Counted from the stretch's first letter, positions 24,540 to 33,728 are shown. The stretch is DNA of 64,000 nt from Mycobacterium avium subsp. avium (GCF_009741445.1 NZ_CP046507.1:4278001-4342000); one strand, 5' to 3'. Translations and numbers: made by a program. Notes: generated by a model not told the origin, from the letters alone.

Positions 24540-25916
24540 GTGAGAATCGCTCGGCGGGACGCGGTGGCGGCCGCGGTCGGGGCGGCGTTGGTGGCGGCGG
24601 CGTTCCTGCTGCCGCGGCTGAACCTCGGGGTGCGGCCGCGGCTGGACGTCGGCCCGGAGCGATTCGCCACCCACGCCGGGGCCGCGCCGATCTTCGGTGA
24701 GTGGCTGATCCACGCCGGCTGGGGAACCGGCCCGGCCGTCGCCCTCGCGGCCGCCGTCGTGGCCTGGGGACCCGTTCTGGCACAACGGCTTTCGTGGCGG
24801 GCGTTGACGCTGGGCAGCTGGGCCGTCGCGGCCGGGTGGGCGTTCGCGCTGGCGATGATCGACGGCTGGCAGCGCGGCTTCGCCGGCCGGCTGACCACCC
24901 GGGACGAATACCTGTGGGAGGTGCCGCGCGTCACCGACATCGCGGCCGCGGTGCGCACGTTTTCCAGCCGGATCGTCGACTACCAGCCGCACTCGTGGAC
25001 CACGCACGTGTCCGGGCATCCGCCGGGCGCGCTGCTGACCTTCGTCTGGCTGGACCGGTTGGGGCTGCACGGCGGCGGCTGGGCCGGGTTGCTGTGCCTG
25101 CTGGCCGGATCCAGCGCGGCCGCCGCGGTGCTGATCGGGGTGCGGGCGCTGGCCGACGAGCCGACCGCGCGGCGGGCCGCCCCGTTCGTCGCGCTGGCGC
25201 CCACCGCCATCTGGGTGGCGGTCTCGGCCGACGGGTACTTCGCCGGGGTGGCGGCGTGGGGCATCGCGCTGCTGGCCGTGGCGGTGCACCGTCCGGTGCG
25301 GTTCCCGGCGCTGACCGCCGCCGGCGCCGGGCTGCTGCTGGGCTGGGGGGTGTTCTGCAACTACGGCCTGATGCTGATGGGATTGCCGGCAGCGGCGGTG
25401 CTGGCCGCGGCCCCCCGGCCGCCTCGCGACGGCTGGACGCAGTGGCGTGCGGTGCTGCGGGCGCTGGGCCCCGCGGCGCTGGCCGCGATCGCGGTGGCGG
25501 TTGCCTTCGCCGTCGCCGGGTTCTACTGGTTCGACGGCTATACCCTTGTGCAGCAACGCTATTGGCAGGGCATCGCCAAAGACCGGCCGTTCCAGTACTG
25601 GAGCTGGGCCAACCTGGCCTGCGTGGTGTGCGCGATCGGTTTGGGCGGCGTCGCGGGGGTCGGCCGGGTGTTCGACCGGGCCGCGATCCGCCGGCGCAGC
25701 GGTTTCCCGTTGCTGCTGCTGGCGGTGCTGGCCGCCGCCGCCTGCGCGGACCTGAGCATGCTCAGCAAGGCCGAGGTGGAACGCATCTGGCTGCCGTTCA
25801 CCATCTGGCTCACCGCGGCCGCCGCGCTGCTGCCGGTGCGGACGCATCGAATCTGGTTGGCGCTCAACGCCGTCGGCGCCCTGGCGGTCAACACGATCAT
25901 CCTCACGCACTGGTAG
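24540..25916 (+). CDS. Polytopic membrane protein (Rv0541c-like, possible GT-C type)
   Basis: A 458-residue integral membrane protein with about 10 to 11 hydrophobic segments. The first extracytoplasmic loop carries conserved polar residues (TRDEYLWEVPRV and VDYQPHSWTTHVSGHPPGALL), and the last loops carry an Arg-Ile-Trp motif (KAEVERIWLPF). Loop acids near the first helix, as here in DEYLWE, are typical of GT-C membrane glycosyltransferases, but the match is loose. GTG 24540 follows the menE stop by 11 bases. Function unknown. It converges on two glycosyltransferase genes, which makes an envelope sugar role plausible. Confidence 0.75.
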   Translation: MRIARRDAVAAAVGAALVAAAFLLPRLNLGVRPRLDVGPERFATHAGAAPIFGEWLIHAGWGTGPAVALAAAVVAWGPVLAQRLSWRALTLGSWAVAAGWAFALAMIDGWQRGFAGRLTTRDEYLWEVPRVTDIAAAVRTFSSRIVDYQPHSWTTHVSGHPPGALLTFVWLDRLGLHGGGWAGLLCLLAGSSAAAAVLIGVRALADEPTARRAAPFVALAPTAIWVAVSADGYFAGVAAWGIALLAVAVHRPVRFPALTAAGAGLLLGWGVFCNYGLMLMGLPAAAVLAAAPRPPRDGWTQWRAVLRALGPAALAAIAVAVAFAVAGFYWFDGYTLVQQRYWQGIAKDRPFQYWSWANLACVVCAIGLGGVAGVGRVFDRAAIRRRSGFPLLLLAVLAAAACADLSMLSKAEVERIWLPFTIWLTAAAALLPVRTHRIWLALNAVGALAVNTIILTHW

Positions 25917-25924
25917 CGCCGTGC

Positions 25925-26581
25925 TTACAGGCCGGCCGCCCGGGTGGCCCGGGCGAACCGGCTGGCGGGCGGGCAGGCGTCGCGCACCACCGCGACATCG
26001 CCGACGACGTCGACGTCGGCCAGCGTCTGCACCGTGGCGACCTCGATTCCGTTGTCGCGCAACGCTTTCAGGGTCAGCTCCCCGGTGTCGGCGGCCGACA
26101 TCGGCACGGCGCGCAGGCAGTCGGCCAGCGCCGGCGCGGCCACGCCGAACACCCACCAGCCGCCGTCGCGGGCCAGGCCCAGCACGGCCGGCGCGTCCAG
26201 CAGTCGACGCGCACAACCGGCCAACAGCTCGGCGGTCACCTGCGGGGTGTCCATCCCGATCTGCAGCACCGGCAACCCGTCCGCGGCGTCGGCGTGCGCG
26301 TTGGCCAGCCGGGCACCGAAGTCGTTGCCGCGCTGGGCGATCACCGTGAACGACGCCAGCCGCGCCCTGATCTCGGCGCCGCGCGCGGCGCCGTCCAGGT
26401 CGCCGGTCAGCGCCACCACCCGGGCCGCCACCGGCGCGGCGGCCACGGCGTCCAGCGTGTCCAGCAGGGCGGCGGCGGCGATCTCGGCGGCGGCCCGCTC
26501 CCCCACCGCCGCCGCGAGCCGCGTCTTGGCCCGGCCCGGCTCGGGGGCCTTGGCCACCACCAGCAGGGTCACCGGGATCAC
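25925..26581 (-). CDS. TIGR04282/DUF2064-type glycosyltransferase-like protein (Rv0540)
   Basis: A 218-residue protein resembling nucleotide-sugar-binding folds. The start VTLLVVAKAPEPGRAKTRLAAAVG is the DUF2064 signature and resembles nucleotidyltransferase P-loops. LQIGMDTPQV supplies the DxD-like metal site, and LGLARDGGWWVFGV is a conserved core strand. GTG 26581 overlaps the stop of the upstream gene (GTGA), so the pair is co-translated. The upstream gene is a family-2 glycosyltransferase, so both probably act on one sugar-lipid pathway. The exact reaction is unknown. Confidence 0.8.
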   Translation of the reverse strand: MIPVTLLVVAKAPEPGRAKTRLAAAVGERAAAEIAAAALLDTLDAVAAAPVAARVVALTGDLDGAARGAEIRARLASFTVIAQRGNDFGARLANAHADAADGLPVLQIGMDTPQVTAELLAGCARRLLDAPAVLGLARDGGWWVFGVAAPALADCLRAVPMSAADTGELTLKALRDNGIEVATVQTLADVDVVGDVAVVRDACPPASRFARATRAAGL

Positions 26582-27240
26582 GAAATCACCTTCCAGAAGT
26601 CGAGGATCGCGGTGATGCTGCCCCGCAGCGAACCGCTGACCTTCGACTTGCCGCCGGTGCGGGGGCCGTAGCGGACGTCGAGTTCGACCACGCGCCAGCC
26701 GGCGGCCGCGGCGCGCACCAGCAGTTCCAGCGGGTAGCCCGAACGCCGGTCGGCCACGCCGAGCCCCAGCAGCGCGTCGCGGCGGGCCACCCGCATGGGC
26801 GCGATGTCGTGCACCGGCAGCCCGTGCCGGGTGCGCAGCCGCCAGCTCATCACCACGGTGCCCACCCGGGCCACCCACGGCCAGCGCAGCCCGGGCACCG
26901 GCCGGCGCCGGCCGGTGACCAGGTCGGCGCCCGCCTCCAGCGCGGCGACCAGCCGGGGCAGGTCGGCGCCGTCCATCGAGCCGTCGGCGTCGAGGACGGC
27001 CACGATGGGCGTCGTCGCCGCCAGCACGCCCGCGTGCACGGCCGCCCCGTATCCGGCCCGGGTCTCGGTGACCACTTGGGCGCCGTGCCGCCGCGCGACG
27101 CCGGCGGTGTCGTCGGTGCTGTTGTTGTCGACCACCAATGCCCGGTAGCCGGGGGGGATGGTGGCCAGCACCCCCGGCAGCGACTCCTCTTCGTTGAGGC
27201 AGGGCAGGACCACCGTGACCCGACCGTCGGTGCCGGGCAC
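26578..27240 (-). CDS. Family-2 glycosyltransferase, polyprenyl-phosphate sugar synthase-like (Rv0539)
   Basis: A 220-residue GT2 enzyme that probably transfers a sugar from a nucleotide donor to a polyprenyl phosphate on the cytoplasmic face of the membrane. It has VTVVLPCLNEEESLPGVL, ALVVDNNSTDDTA, the DxD-type metal motif VLDADGSMD, and a later RRSGYPLELLVRA segment, all in the order of dolichyl-phosphate mannose synthases. No membrane anchor follows the catalytic domain. It starts at GTG 27240, three bases after the Rv0538 stop, so the three genes Rv0538, Rv0539 and Rv0540 form one unit. Confidence 0.85.
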   Translation of the reverse strand: MPGTDGRVTVVLPCLNEEESLPGVLATIPPGYRALVVDNNSTDDTAGVARRHGAQVVTETRAGYGAAVHAGVLAATTPIVAVLDADGSMDGADLPRLVAALEAGADLVTGRRRPVPGLRWPWVARVGTVVMSWRLRTRHGLPVHDIAPMRVARRDALLGLGVADRRSGYPLELLVRAAAAGWRVVELDVRYGPRTGGKSKVSGSLRGSITAILDFWKVIS

Positions 27241-27243
27241 GGG

Positions 27244-28944
27244 TCAGAACCCGCGGTGGGTGTGGGGCTCCTGCGGGAACAGCGGCTGCGAATGCGTGGG
27301 CGGCACGGTCTGCTGGGTGTGCGTCGGCAGCGGCGCCTCGGTGGTCGCCCGGGTGCTCGGCGGCTGGTAGGTCGTGGTGGGTGGTTCGTGCGTGGTGGTG
27401 GGCGGCTGGTAGGTCGTGGTCGGCGGTTGGTAGGTGGTGGTCGGGGGTTGGTAGGTGGTCGTCGGGGGCTGGTAGGTGGTGGTCGGGGGTTGGTAGGTGG
27501 TCGTCGGCGGCTCGTACGTGGTGGTCGGCGGTGTGTAGGGCGTCGTCGGGTTGTAGGGCGGGGTGTACGGCGGGTTGTAGGGCGGGTTCCATCCCGGGAT
27601 CGGAACGGGGATCGGGATGGGAACGGGCACAAGGGGATTCGGGTTGGGCGCCCAACCGGGGTTGGGATTGGGGACGACGCCGGGGTTGCTCGGCGCCTCG
27701 GGCGCGGGGTTGGCCGGCGCGGGAACCGCCGGCTGCGGGGCCGGGGCGTTGCTCGGGGCCTGGACGACGCCGCCCTGGAACCCGGCATTGGGCGCGTCGG
27801 CCGGGGGCGGCGGCAGCGGCGCCTGTTGCTGGCTGGGCAGGATCGGCATGAACTTGCCGGGGGTGCCGTTCTGCACCCCCACCACCGGCTGCCGGCTGGC
27901 GGTGGGCTCGACGGCGACGGCGATCGCGGTGGCCAGCGACGCCAACCCGATGACGGCGAAGGCGATGACGGCGTTGCCGATCACCAACGACCGTCGCGAC
28001 AGCTTGGCCGGGGCGGCCTCTTCGGCGTCGTCATAGTCGGCGTCGTAGTCGTCGAATTCCGGGTCGTACTCGTCCATTTCGCCCGGATAGATGCCGGCGT
28101 CGTCGGCCATCGAGTAGGCCAGCTGCTGGTCCTGCGGTTCGGCGAGCTCCGGTGCCGGCACCGCCGTCGTCTCGTCGCCGGTCAGCCCCGCGGCGGGCGC
28201 CAGGGCCGTCGCGTCCCCCGCGGCCGGCGCCATCGCCGTCGCGTCCCCGGTCACCCCGACCGCGGGCGCCATCGCGGTCGCGTCCCCGGCGGCAAGGGCG
28301 GGCGCGGCGGCGATCGCCGCGCCCCGGGCGAGCGCGAAGGTGGGATCGTCGGCGACCTGCACCCGCATGGTCGACGCGTCGCGCAGCTGTTCGGCGACCC
28401 GGTCCAGGTCGGGCGAGGCGCCCACCAGATACACCTCCCCGGGCGCGTCCGGGTGGGCGCTCAGGTTCGCCATCATCGTCTGCAGCGCGGCGGTCACATC
28501 GCCGCCCACGGCCCCGCCCAGCGGCTGGCGGGCCAGCAGGGTCGGCGGCGCGTCCGGGTCGCCGGCGGCCGGGCTCACCATCGACAGGGTGCCCGTCGCG
28601 TCGTCCATCACCAGCGCGGCGCCGGGCTGGCCGGCCGCACGCATCAGCGCGGCCACCGCCTGCGACTCGGAGAGCACCGCGACGTTGTGCACCCCGGAGT
28701 CCTCCAGCGCCCTGCGCAATTGGTCGGCCCGCGGGTGATCGGTCCAACACAGCCGGGTGCCGACCAGCCGGTGGTTCTCGCCGGCCAGCAGCCGATTGGT
28801 GCCGACTACCGTCTCGGTGAGGGTCTCGATCGGGTTGTCGGCCAGGTCGACGACGGACTGGTCGATCACGTCGGTGCCCCGCGAGCCGACCAGCGCCAAG
28901 CGGGCGACGGGGCCGGTGACCGCAACCCCCAAAACCACGTCCAT
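27244..28944 (-). CDS. Membrane protein with actin-like N-domain and Pro/Thr repeat tail (Rv0538-like)
   Basis: A 566-residue protein in three parts. Residues 1 to about 195 resemble an actin/Hsp70-type ATPase-like fold (LGVAVTGPVARLALVG; VVGTNRLLAGENHRLVGTRL). A low-complexity acidic and Ala-rich region follows, then one membrane helix near 325-345 (VIGNAVIAFAVIGLASLATAIAVAV). The extracytoplasmic part is Pro/Asn-rich and ends in eight tandem PPTTTYQ-type heptads. ATG 28944 has a GAAGGAGAA ribosome site. Similar Pro/Thr proteins in mycobacteria are thought to span the cell wall; the function is unknown. It heads the operon with Rv0539 and Rv0540. Confidence 0.85.
   Translation of the reverse strand: MDVVLGVAVTGPVARLALVGSRGTDVIDQSVVDLADNPIETLTETVVGTNRLLAGENHRLVGTRLCWTDHPRADQLRRALEDSGVHNVAVLSESQAVAALMRAAGQPGAALVMDDATGTLSMVSPAAGDPDAPPTLLARQPLGGAVGGDVTAALQTMMANLSAHPDAPGEVYLVGASPDLDRVAEQLRDASTMRVQVADDPTFALARGAAIAAAPALAAGDATAMAPAVGVTGDATAMAPAAGDATALAPAAGLTGDETTAVPAPELAEPQDQQLAYSMADDAGIYPGEMDEYDPEFDDYDADYDDAEEAAPAKLSRRSLVIGNAVIAFAVIGLASLATAIAVAVEPTASRQPVVGVQNGTPGKFMPILPSQQQAPLPPPPADAPNAGFQGGVVQAPSNAPAPQPAVPAPANPAPEAPSNPGVVPNPNPGWAPNPNPLVPVPIPIPVPIPGWNPPYNPPYTPPYNPTTPYTPPTTTYEPPTTTYQPPTTTYQPPTTTYQPPTTTYQPPTTTYQPPTTTHEPPTTTYQPPSTRATTEAPLPTHTQQTVPPTHSQPLFPQEPHTHRGF
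27362..27529 (-). repeat. Eight tandem 21-bp units encoding PPTTTYQ heptads
   Basis: Eight head-to-tail 21-bp units lie inside the Rv0538-like gene. Six encode PPTTTYQ, one PPTTTYE and one PPTTTHE. The copies differ mainly at third codon positions, so the protein repeat is kept by selection while the DNA drifts. The number of copies is likely to vary between strains. Confidence 0.9.
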
Positions 28945-29253
28945 CCCGGTTCTCCTTCACCCCGGCGACCCCGCAACCAGCATGTCCCGGCAGCATTACA
29001 CTTGCGATACCGTTGGCAGTATCAGTCATTCGGGCGTCAAGCTTCGCCTACTAGCGCAGCGTAACCAGCTTTTCGAAGGACCGGACGGTCGCCGCGGAAT
29101 CACCTCCGCTGCGCTGCCGGTCGCCCGCCACTGCCAGGGCACCCGAACGGAGAATATGTTCGCAAGCGAGCAGTGCACGGGGTTCGGCCGGGTACTTTCG
29201 GACCGAACACCCGAAACCGCGCCGACAGCAGTCGTCCTTGAATTCCGGGGGGC
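28945..29253. promoter_or_regulatory. Divergent intergenic region between the Rv0538- and Rv0537c-like genes
   Basis: These 309 bases separate two divergent membrane-protein genes and should hold both promoters. The only symmetrical element I see is GATAC-N8-GTATC at 29006-29023, in the most AT-rich part, which could be an operator. No open reading frame in it looks like a gene. Confidence 0.35.
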
Positions 29254-30981
29254 ATGGTGAGCCAGAGCAGCGACGACACTCCGACCGGCCCCATCGCCGG
29301 CCAGCCCCGGCAACCGGCGGCGCCCCGCATCATCCGGTCGCACGCCACCGGCGCCACGCCGCCGCCCGGCCCGGCGACCACCGGCCGGCGCGTCGCCGCC
29401 GACCTGACCGCGGTGGCGCTGCTGCTCGCCGCGGTGTTGCTGCCGTGGAACCTCTACTTCGGCGTCGGCATCCCGGACAGCAACCCGATCGTGTTCGCGG
29501 TCCTGGTCGCGATGACGGCGCTGGCGCTGGCCGCGGTCGCGGTGGCCGGTTCCTGGCGGGCGGGCGGCGCCCGGTTCGACCCGGCCCGGGCGGCCCGGCT
29601 TCGGTTGGCGCTCAACGTCCCCTACCTGCTTTTGGTGCTCGCCTTCGTCGGGTTCGACGCCGTCCAGACGGTCCGTTTCGGCGGCACGGTCGACGTGCCG
29701 GGCGGGGTGGGGCCGGGCGCCTGGGTGGGCATCGCCGGCGCGCTGCTGAGCGCCCAGGCGGTGCCGGCCGGCACGGCGGCCGTGCCGGTGCCGGGCACCC
29801 CCGCCGGCGACGAGGCCACCGGTTGGCATCGGGCCGCGCGGATCATCGGCGCGCTGTCGATGCTCGCGGCGGTGCTCAGCTTCGGTTTCAACCTGTACTG
29901 GCGGGTGCGCTACGCGCTGCAGAGTTCCGGCGGCGCAGCGCAATTCGGCAAGGAGAACATCGCGGTCATCGCGACCGCGGTGGTGTACGGCGTGGTGGCG
30001 CTGGTCGCGGTGCTGGTCGCCTCCCGGTGGCTGCTGCGCTCCGACCGGGCGAGCCGGCTGACGACGATCGCGCTGGGCACGTCCACGCTGGGCGCCGGAA
30101 TCCTGGTGTGGCTGTTGCCCGCCGGGCGGGACCTCGACGCCTTCCACGGCATCGCACAGAACACCTCGACGGCCGGGGTGGGCTTCGAGGGCTACCTGGC
30201 CTGGGCCGCCGGCGCGGCGCTGTTCGCCCCCCGTACCCTGTTCGAACGCCGAACCCCTTCGCACACCGAGGAATCCGCGTGGCGGGCCACGGCCCGCAGC
30301 GGCCTGCTGCTGATCGCGGTGTGGGCGTTGGGGTCGATGGCGATGCGGATCACCGACCTGGCCGTCGCGGTGACGCTGAACTATCCGTTCTCCCGGTACG
30401 ACAGCCTGGTGCTGGCCGCCTTCGACTTGGTGACCGCGGTGCTGGCGATCTGGCTGCGCCGCCGGCTGGCCAACCTGGCCGCGCGACTGGTCACCTCGCT
30501 GTGCGGGCTGGTCGCCGCGCTCGCCGTCGCCCGCGTGGTGGTCGGCGTGCAGTTGGCGCCGCGGTTCGCCGATACCCCCAATTCGCCTGTGCACCACCCG
30601 GTTTACGGCAACAACCTGGCCCAGCAGATCACCAGCGTGTTCGACGTGACGCTGTGCGGGCTGGCCCTGGGCATTCTGGTGGCCGCCGTAGTGGCCGGGC
30701 AGCTGGGCCGTCGGCGCCGGGCCCGTCGCGCCGCCCGCCGGCGCGCGGCGCAGGCGAATGCGGCGGCGCCGACGACGCGTATCCCGGTGAGCCAGGGCGC
30801 CGCGCCGTCGGCCGCGGCGACCACCCGGATCGCCACCGGCGGCCCCGGCGCGGACCACGAGCCGCCCACCACCGAGATCCCCCCGCTCGCCGGGTCGCCC
30901 CGGATCTTCCGCGGCGACGACTCCGGGACGCGGCAGATCCCGGTGCCCAAGCCCCAGATCTACCGGCCGCCGCAGCAGTAG
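29254..30981 (+). CDS. Large conserved membrane protein (Rv0537c-like)
   Basis: A 575-residue integral membrane protein. An N-terminal Pro-rich cytoplasmic segment of about 45 residues precedes roughly 10 hydrophobic helices (for example LTAVALLLAAVLLPWNLYFG and IAVIATAVVYGVVALVAVLV). The C-terminal 100 residues are polar and carry repeated TTRI/TTEIP motifs, a pattern also seen in cytoplasmic tails of actinobacterial proteins read by Ser/Thr kinases. It is longer than the M. tuberculosis annotation. The function is unknown. ATG 29254 is the first reasonable start. It ends 3 bases before the epimerase gene on the opposite strand. Confidence 0.8.
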   Translation: MVSQSSDDTPTGPIAGQPRQPAAPRIIRSHATGATPPPGPATTGRRVAADLTAVALLLAAVLLPWNLYFGVGIPDSNPIVFAVLVAMTALALAAVAVAGSWRAGGARFDPARAARLRLALNVPYLLLVLAFVGFDAVQTVRFGGTVDVPGGVGPGAWVGIAGALLSAQAVPAGTAAVPVPGTPAGDEATGWHRAARIIGALSMLAAVLSFGFNLYWRVRYALQSSGGAAQFGKENIAVIATAVVYGVVALVAVLVASRWLLRSDRASRLTTIALGTSTLGAGILVWLLPAGRDLDAFHGIAQNTSTAGVGFEGYLAWAAGAALFAPRTLFERRTPSHTEESAWRATARSGLLLIAVWALGSMAMRITDLAVAVTLNYPFSRYDSLVLAAFDLVTAVLAIWLRRRLANLAARLVTSLCGLVAALAVARVVVGVQLAPRFADTPNSPVHHPVYGNNLAQQITSVFDVTLCGLALGILVAAVVAGQLGRRRRARRAARRRAAQANAAAPTTRIPVSQGAAPSAAATTRIATGGPGADHEPPTTEIPPLAGSPRIFRGDDSGTRQIPVPKPQIYRPPQQ

Positions 30982-30984
30982 CCG

Positions 30985-32013
30985 TCACCGCAGCGGCGCG
31001 AACGCGAATTCGCGCAGCCCGTCGCCGGGTTGGACGGCGGCGCGAAACCCCAGCAGCCGCGCGGCCCGCGACGGGTCGGCGACGATGTGGCGGACGTCGC
31101 CGCTGCGGTACTGGCCGGTGACCACCGGCGCGACCGCGCCGCCGCGGGCGTCGCACAGCGCGGTCGCCACCTGCAAGATCGAAATGGGTTGCCCCGAGCA
31201 GACATTCACTGCGGTGAAGCCGTCGCGGCAAGCCAGCGCCGCGAGGTTGGCGGCGGCCACGTCGTCGACGTGGACGAAGTCGCGCATCTGCCCGCCGTCC
31301 TCGAAAACCCTTGGCGGCTCACCCTTTTCCAGCGCCGAGCGGAAGATCGCCGCCACCCCGGAGTACGGGGTGTCGCGCGGCATGCCGGGGCCGTACACGT
31401 TGTGGTAGCGCAGCGCCACCACCGACCCGCCGGTGGCCTCCGACCAGGCCAGCGCGTAATGCTCCTGGGCGGTCTTGCTGGCGGCGTACAGGCTGCGTGG
31501 CCGCAGGCAGGCGTCCTCGTCGACCAGCTGCCAGCGCAGCTCCTCACCGCCGATCGGGCACCGGTGCTCGAAGACCCCGGCGTCCAGGTCCGCACGCCGC
31601 CGCGGCAGCGGGTGCACCGGCCCGTGCCGCTCGCAGCGGTAACCGCCCTGCCCGTACACGACCATCGACGAGGCCAGCACCAGCCGGCGCACCCCGGCGG
31701 CGAACATCTGGGCCAGCAGCACCGTGGTGGCCAGGTCGTTGTGGCCGCCGTAGGCCGGGGCGTCGGCGGCGTCGACCCCCGCCCCCACCATCGCCGCCTG
31801 GTGGCACACCACGTCCACCCCGGCCAGCAGCGGGGCCAGCGCGTCGGCGTCGCGCACGTCGACGCGGTGACACCCGTTGGGCGGCAACGGGTTCGGCCCG
31901 TGCGCGGCGGCCAGTAACGCGTCGACGGCGACGACGTCGTGGCCCGCCGCCCGCAGCGCGGCGGCCACCCGCGAGCCGATGAACCCGGCCGCCCCCGTCA
32001 CCAGCACCCTCAT
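30985..32013 (-). CDS. NAD-dependent sugar epimerase/dehydratase (GalE3/Rv0536-like)
   Basis: A 342-residue extended SDR. The cofactor loop is VTGAAGFIGSRVA (residues 5-17). The Asp of VDVRDADAL, ASSMVVYG with the catalytic Ser, and YAASKTAQEH with Tyr and Lys follow. RYHNVYGPGMPRDTPYSGV is the substrate-domain hallmark of UDP-glucose epimerase-like enzymes. It was named galE3 in M. tuberculosis without proof of the substrate. An insertion around residues 130-165 (YRCERHGPVHPLPRRR to CPIGGEELRW) has two cysteines and is unusual for GalE. ATG 32013 overlaps the mtnP stop (ATGA), so the two are co-translated. Confidence 0.85.
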   Translation of the reverse strand: MRVLVTGAAGFIGSRVAAALRAAGHDVVAVDALLAAAHGPNPLPPNGCHRVDVRDADALAPLLAGVDVVCHQAAMVGAGVDAADAPAYGGHNDLATTVLLAQMFAAGVRRLVLASSMVVYGQGGYRCERHGPVHPLPRRRADLDAGVFEHRCPIGGEELRWQLVDEDACLRPRSLYAASKTAQEHYALAWSEATGGSVVALRYHNVYGPGMPRDTPYSGVAAIFRSALEKGEPPRVFEDGGQMRDFVHVDDVAAANLAALACRDGFTAVNVCSGQPISILQVATALCDARGGAVAPVVTGQYRSGDVRHIVADPSRAARLLGFRAAVQPGDGLREFAFAPLR

Positions 32014-32804
32014 GGCAGCTCGATCGGCAGGCTCACCCCGGCGTGCGGTGAGCACTGCGTACAGCTGCGCTCGGCGGCGACCCGGCCGATGGCGTCGCGC
32101 ACCAGCTTCTTGAACGGCTCGATGTTCTTCTCGAACTCGGCGAACACCTCAACCGCCTTCACTCCCTCACCGGCGCTCACACCGGCGTCCAGATCCGTGA
32201 CCAAAGCGATTGCCGCATAGCACATTTCCAGTTCCCGGGCGAGCACCGCCTCCGGGTAGCCGGTCATGTTCACCAGCGAGAACCCGGCCGAGGCGAACCA
32301 CCGGCTCTCGGCGCGGGTGGAAAACCGCGGCCCCTGGATCACCACCATGGTGCCGCCATCGACCACCCCCGGCAGCCCGGTCACCGCCTCGCGCAGCGCC
32401 GGGCAGTACGGGTCGGCGAAGTCGACGTGCACGGCCCCGGAGTCGAAATAGGTGTCGGCGCGCCCGCGGGTGCGGTCGACCAGCTGGTCGGGCACCACGA
32501 CGGCGCCCGGGCCGAGCTCGGGCACCAGGCTGCCGACCGCGCACGGCGCCAGCACCCGGCGCACACCGAGTTTGCGCAGCGCCCACAGGTTGGCCCGGTA
32601 CGGCACGGTGTGCGCGGAGAATTCGTGCCGGGCGCCGTGCCGGGGCAGGAAGGCCACCCGGTGCCCGCCGACGGCGCCGACGGTGACCGGGGCGCTGGGC
32701 GGCCCGTACGGGGTATCGACGGTGACGTCGTCGGCGTCGGATCCGAAGAAGATGTAGAAGCCGCTGCCGCCGATGACTCCGAGCATCCGACCATTGTGGT
32801 GCAT
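32010..32804 (-). CDS. mtnP: 5'-Methylthioadenosine phosphorylase
   Basis: Phosphorolytically splits 5'-methylthioadenosine, a by-product of polyamine and other SAM-dependent reactions, to adenine and methylthioribose-1-phosphate. The 264-residue product has GVIGGSGFY for phosphate binding, LPRHGARHEFSAHTVPYRAN, GPRFSTRAES, and VNMTGYPEAVLARELEMCYAAIALVTDLDAG, all family hallmarks. It starts at ATG 32804 (MHHNGRML) and equals Rv0535 in length. The last 20 residues add two cysteines (CTQC), also present in the homologue. It is divergent from menA, 51 bases away. Confidence 0.92.
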   Translation of the reverse strand: MHHNGRMLGVIGGSGFYIFFGSDADDVTVDTPYGPPSAPVTVGAVGGHRVAFLPRHGARHEFSAHTVPYRANLWALRKLGVRRVLAPCAVGSLVPELGPGAVVVPDQLVDRTRGRADTYFDSGAVHVDFADPYCPALREAVTGLPGVVDGGTMVVIQGPRFSTRAESRWFASAGFSLVNMTGYPEAVLARELEMCYAAIALVTDLDAGVSAGEGVKAVEVFAEFEKNIEPFKKLVRDAIGRVAAERSCTQCSPHAGVSLPIELP

Positions 32805-32843
32805 GAGCGCGGGCTGATCGCAGGGCCCGGCCGCGCATCCTGG

Positions 32844-32849
32844 CAGGAT
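32844..32849 (+). promoter_or_regulatory. Candidate leaderless -10 box of menA
   Basis: CAGGAT ends 6 bases before the menA GTG at 32856. The A and final T positions match the -10 consensus, but no -35 is clear. Confidence 0.3.
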
Positions 32850-32855
32850 GTCGGT

Positions 32856-33728
32856 GTGGCCAATCTCGGGCAGTGGATCTCCGGTGCGCGGCCGCGCACG
32901 TTGCCCAACGCGCTGGCGCCGGTGGTCGCCGGCACCGGCGCGGCGGCGTGGCTGCACGCCGCGGTGTGGTGGAAGGCGCTGCTGGCGTTGGTCGCCGCGG
33001 TCGCGATGACGGTCGGCGTCAACTACGCCAACGACTACTCCGACGGCATCCGCGGCACCGACGACGACCGGGCCGGCCCGGTGCGGCTGGTCGGCTCGCG
33101 GCTGGCGGCGCCGCGCGCGGTGCTGGGCGCCGCGATCGCCAGCCTGGCCGTCGGGGCGCTCGCCGGGCTGGCCCTGGCGCTGTCCAGCGCGCCGTGGCTG
33201 ATCGCGGTGGGGGCGGCGTGCATCGCCGGGGCGTGGCTGTACACCGGCGGGTCGAAACCCTACGGCTACACCGGTTTTGGCGAGGTCGCGGTGTTCGTGT
33301 TCTTCGGCCTGGTCGCCGTGCTGGGCACCGAGTACACCCAGGCGCTGCGGGTGGACTGGGTGGGCCTGGTGCTGGCGGTGGCGGTCGGGGCGCTGTCGTC
33401 GTCGGTGCTGGTGGCCAACAACCTGCGCGACATTCCCACCGACGCCCGGTCGGGCAAGATCACCCTGGCGGTGCGGCTGGGCGACGCCCGCACCCGGGTG
33501 CTGTACCAGGCGCTGCTTTCCGCCGCCGTCGCGTTGACCCTGGTGCTCGTGGCGGCCACGCCGTGGTGCGCCGCGGGATTGGTGGCCACGCCGCTGGCGC
33601 TGCGCGCGGCGACCCCGGTGCGGTCGGGGCGCGGCGGCGCCGAGCTGATCCCGGTGCTGCGCGACACCGGCCTGGCGATGGTGGTGTGGGCGGTCGCGGT
33701 GGCGGCGGCGTTGACGTGGGGTACCTGA
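32856..33728 (+). CDS. menA: 1,4-Dihydroxy-2-naphthoate polyprenyltransferase MenA
   Basis: A UbiA-family membrane prenyltransferase that attaches the polyprenyl chain (from GrcC1-type enzymes) to dihydroxynaphthoate, giving demethylmenaquinone for MenG. The 290-residue product has the first Asp-rich motif NYANDYSDGIRGTDDDR near residues 50-66 and the second, NNLRDIPTDARSGK, near 190-203, with about eight to nine membrane helices. GTG 32856 gives VANLGQWISGARPRTLPNA, the conserved start. It matches Rv0534c. It sits apart from the other men genes but close to the fabH and mtnP genes. Confidence 0.95.
   Translation: MANLGQWISGARPRTLPNALAPVVAGTGAAAWLHAAVWWKALLALVAAVAMTVGVNYANDYSDGIRGTDDDRAGPVRLVGSRLAAPRAVLGAAIASLAVGALAGLALALSSAPWLIAVGAACIAGAWLYTGGSKPYGYTGFGEVAVFVFFGLVAVLGTEYTQALRVDWVGLVLAVAVGALSSSVLVANNLRDIPTDARSGKITLAVRLGDARTRVLYQALLSAAVALTLVLVAATPWCAAGLVATPLALRAATPVRSGRGGAELIPVLRDTGLAMVVWAVAVAAALTWGT

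Noticed and set aside
27362..27529. CRISPR array
   Set aside because: The regular 21-bp repeats have no spacers and encode PPTTTYQ heptads inside a coding frame.
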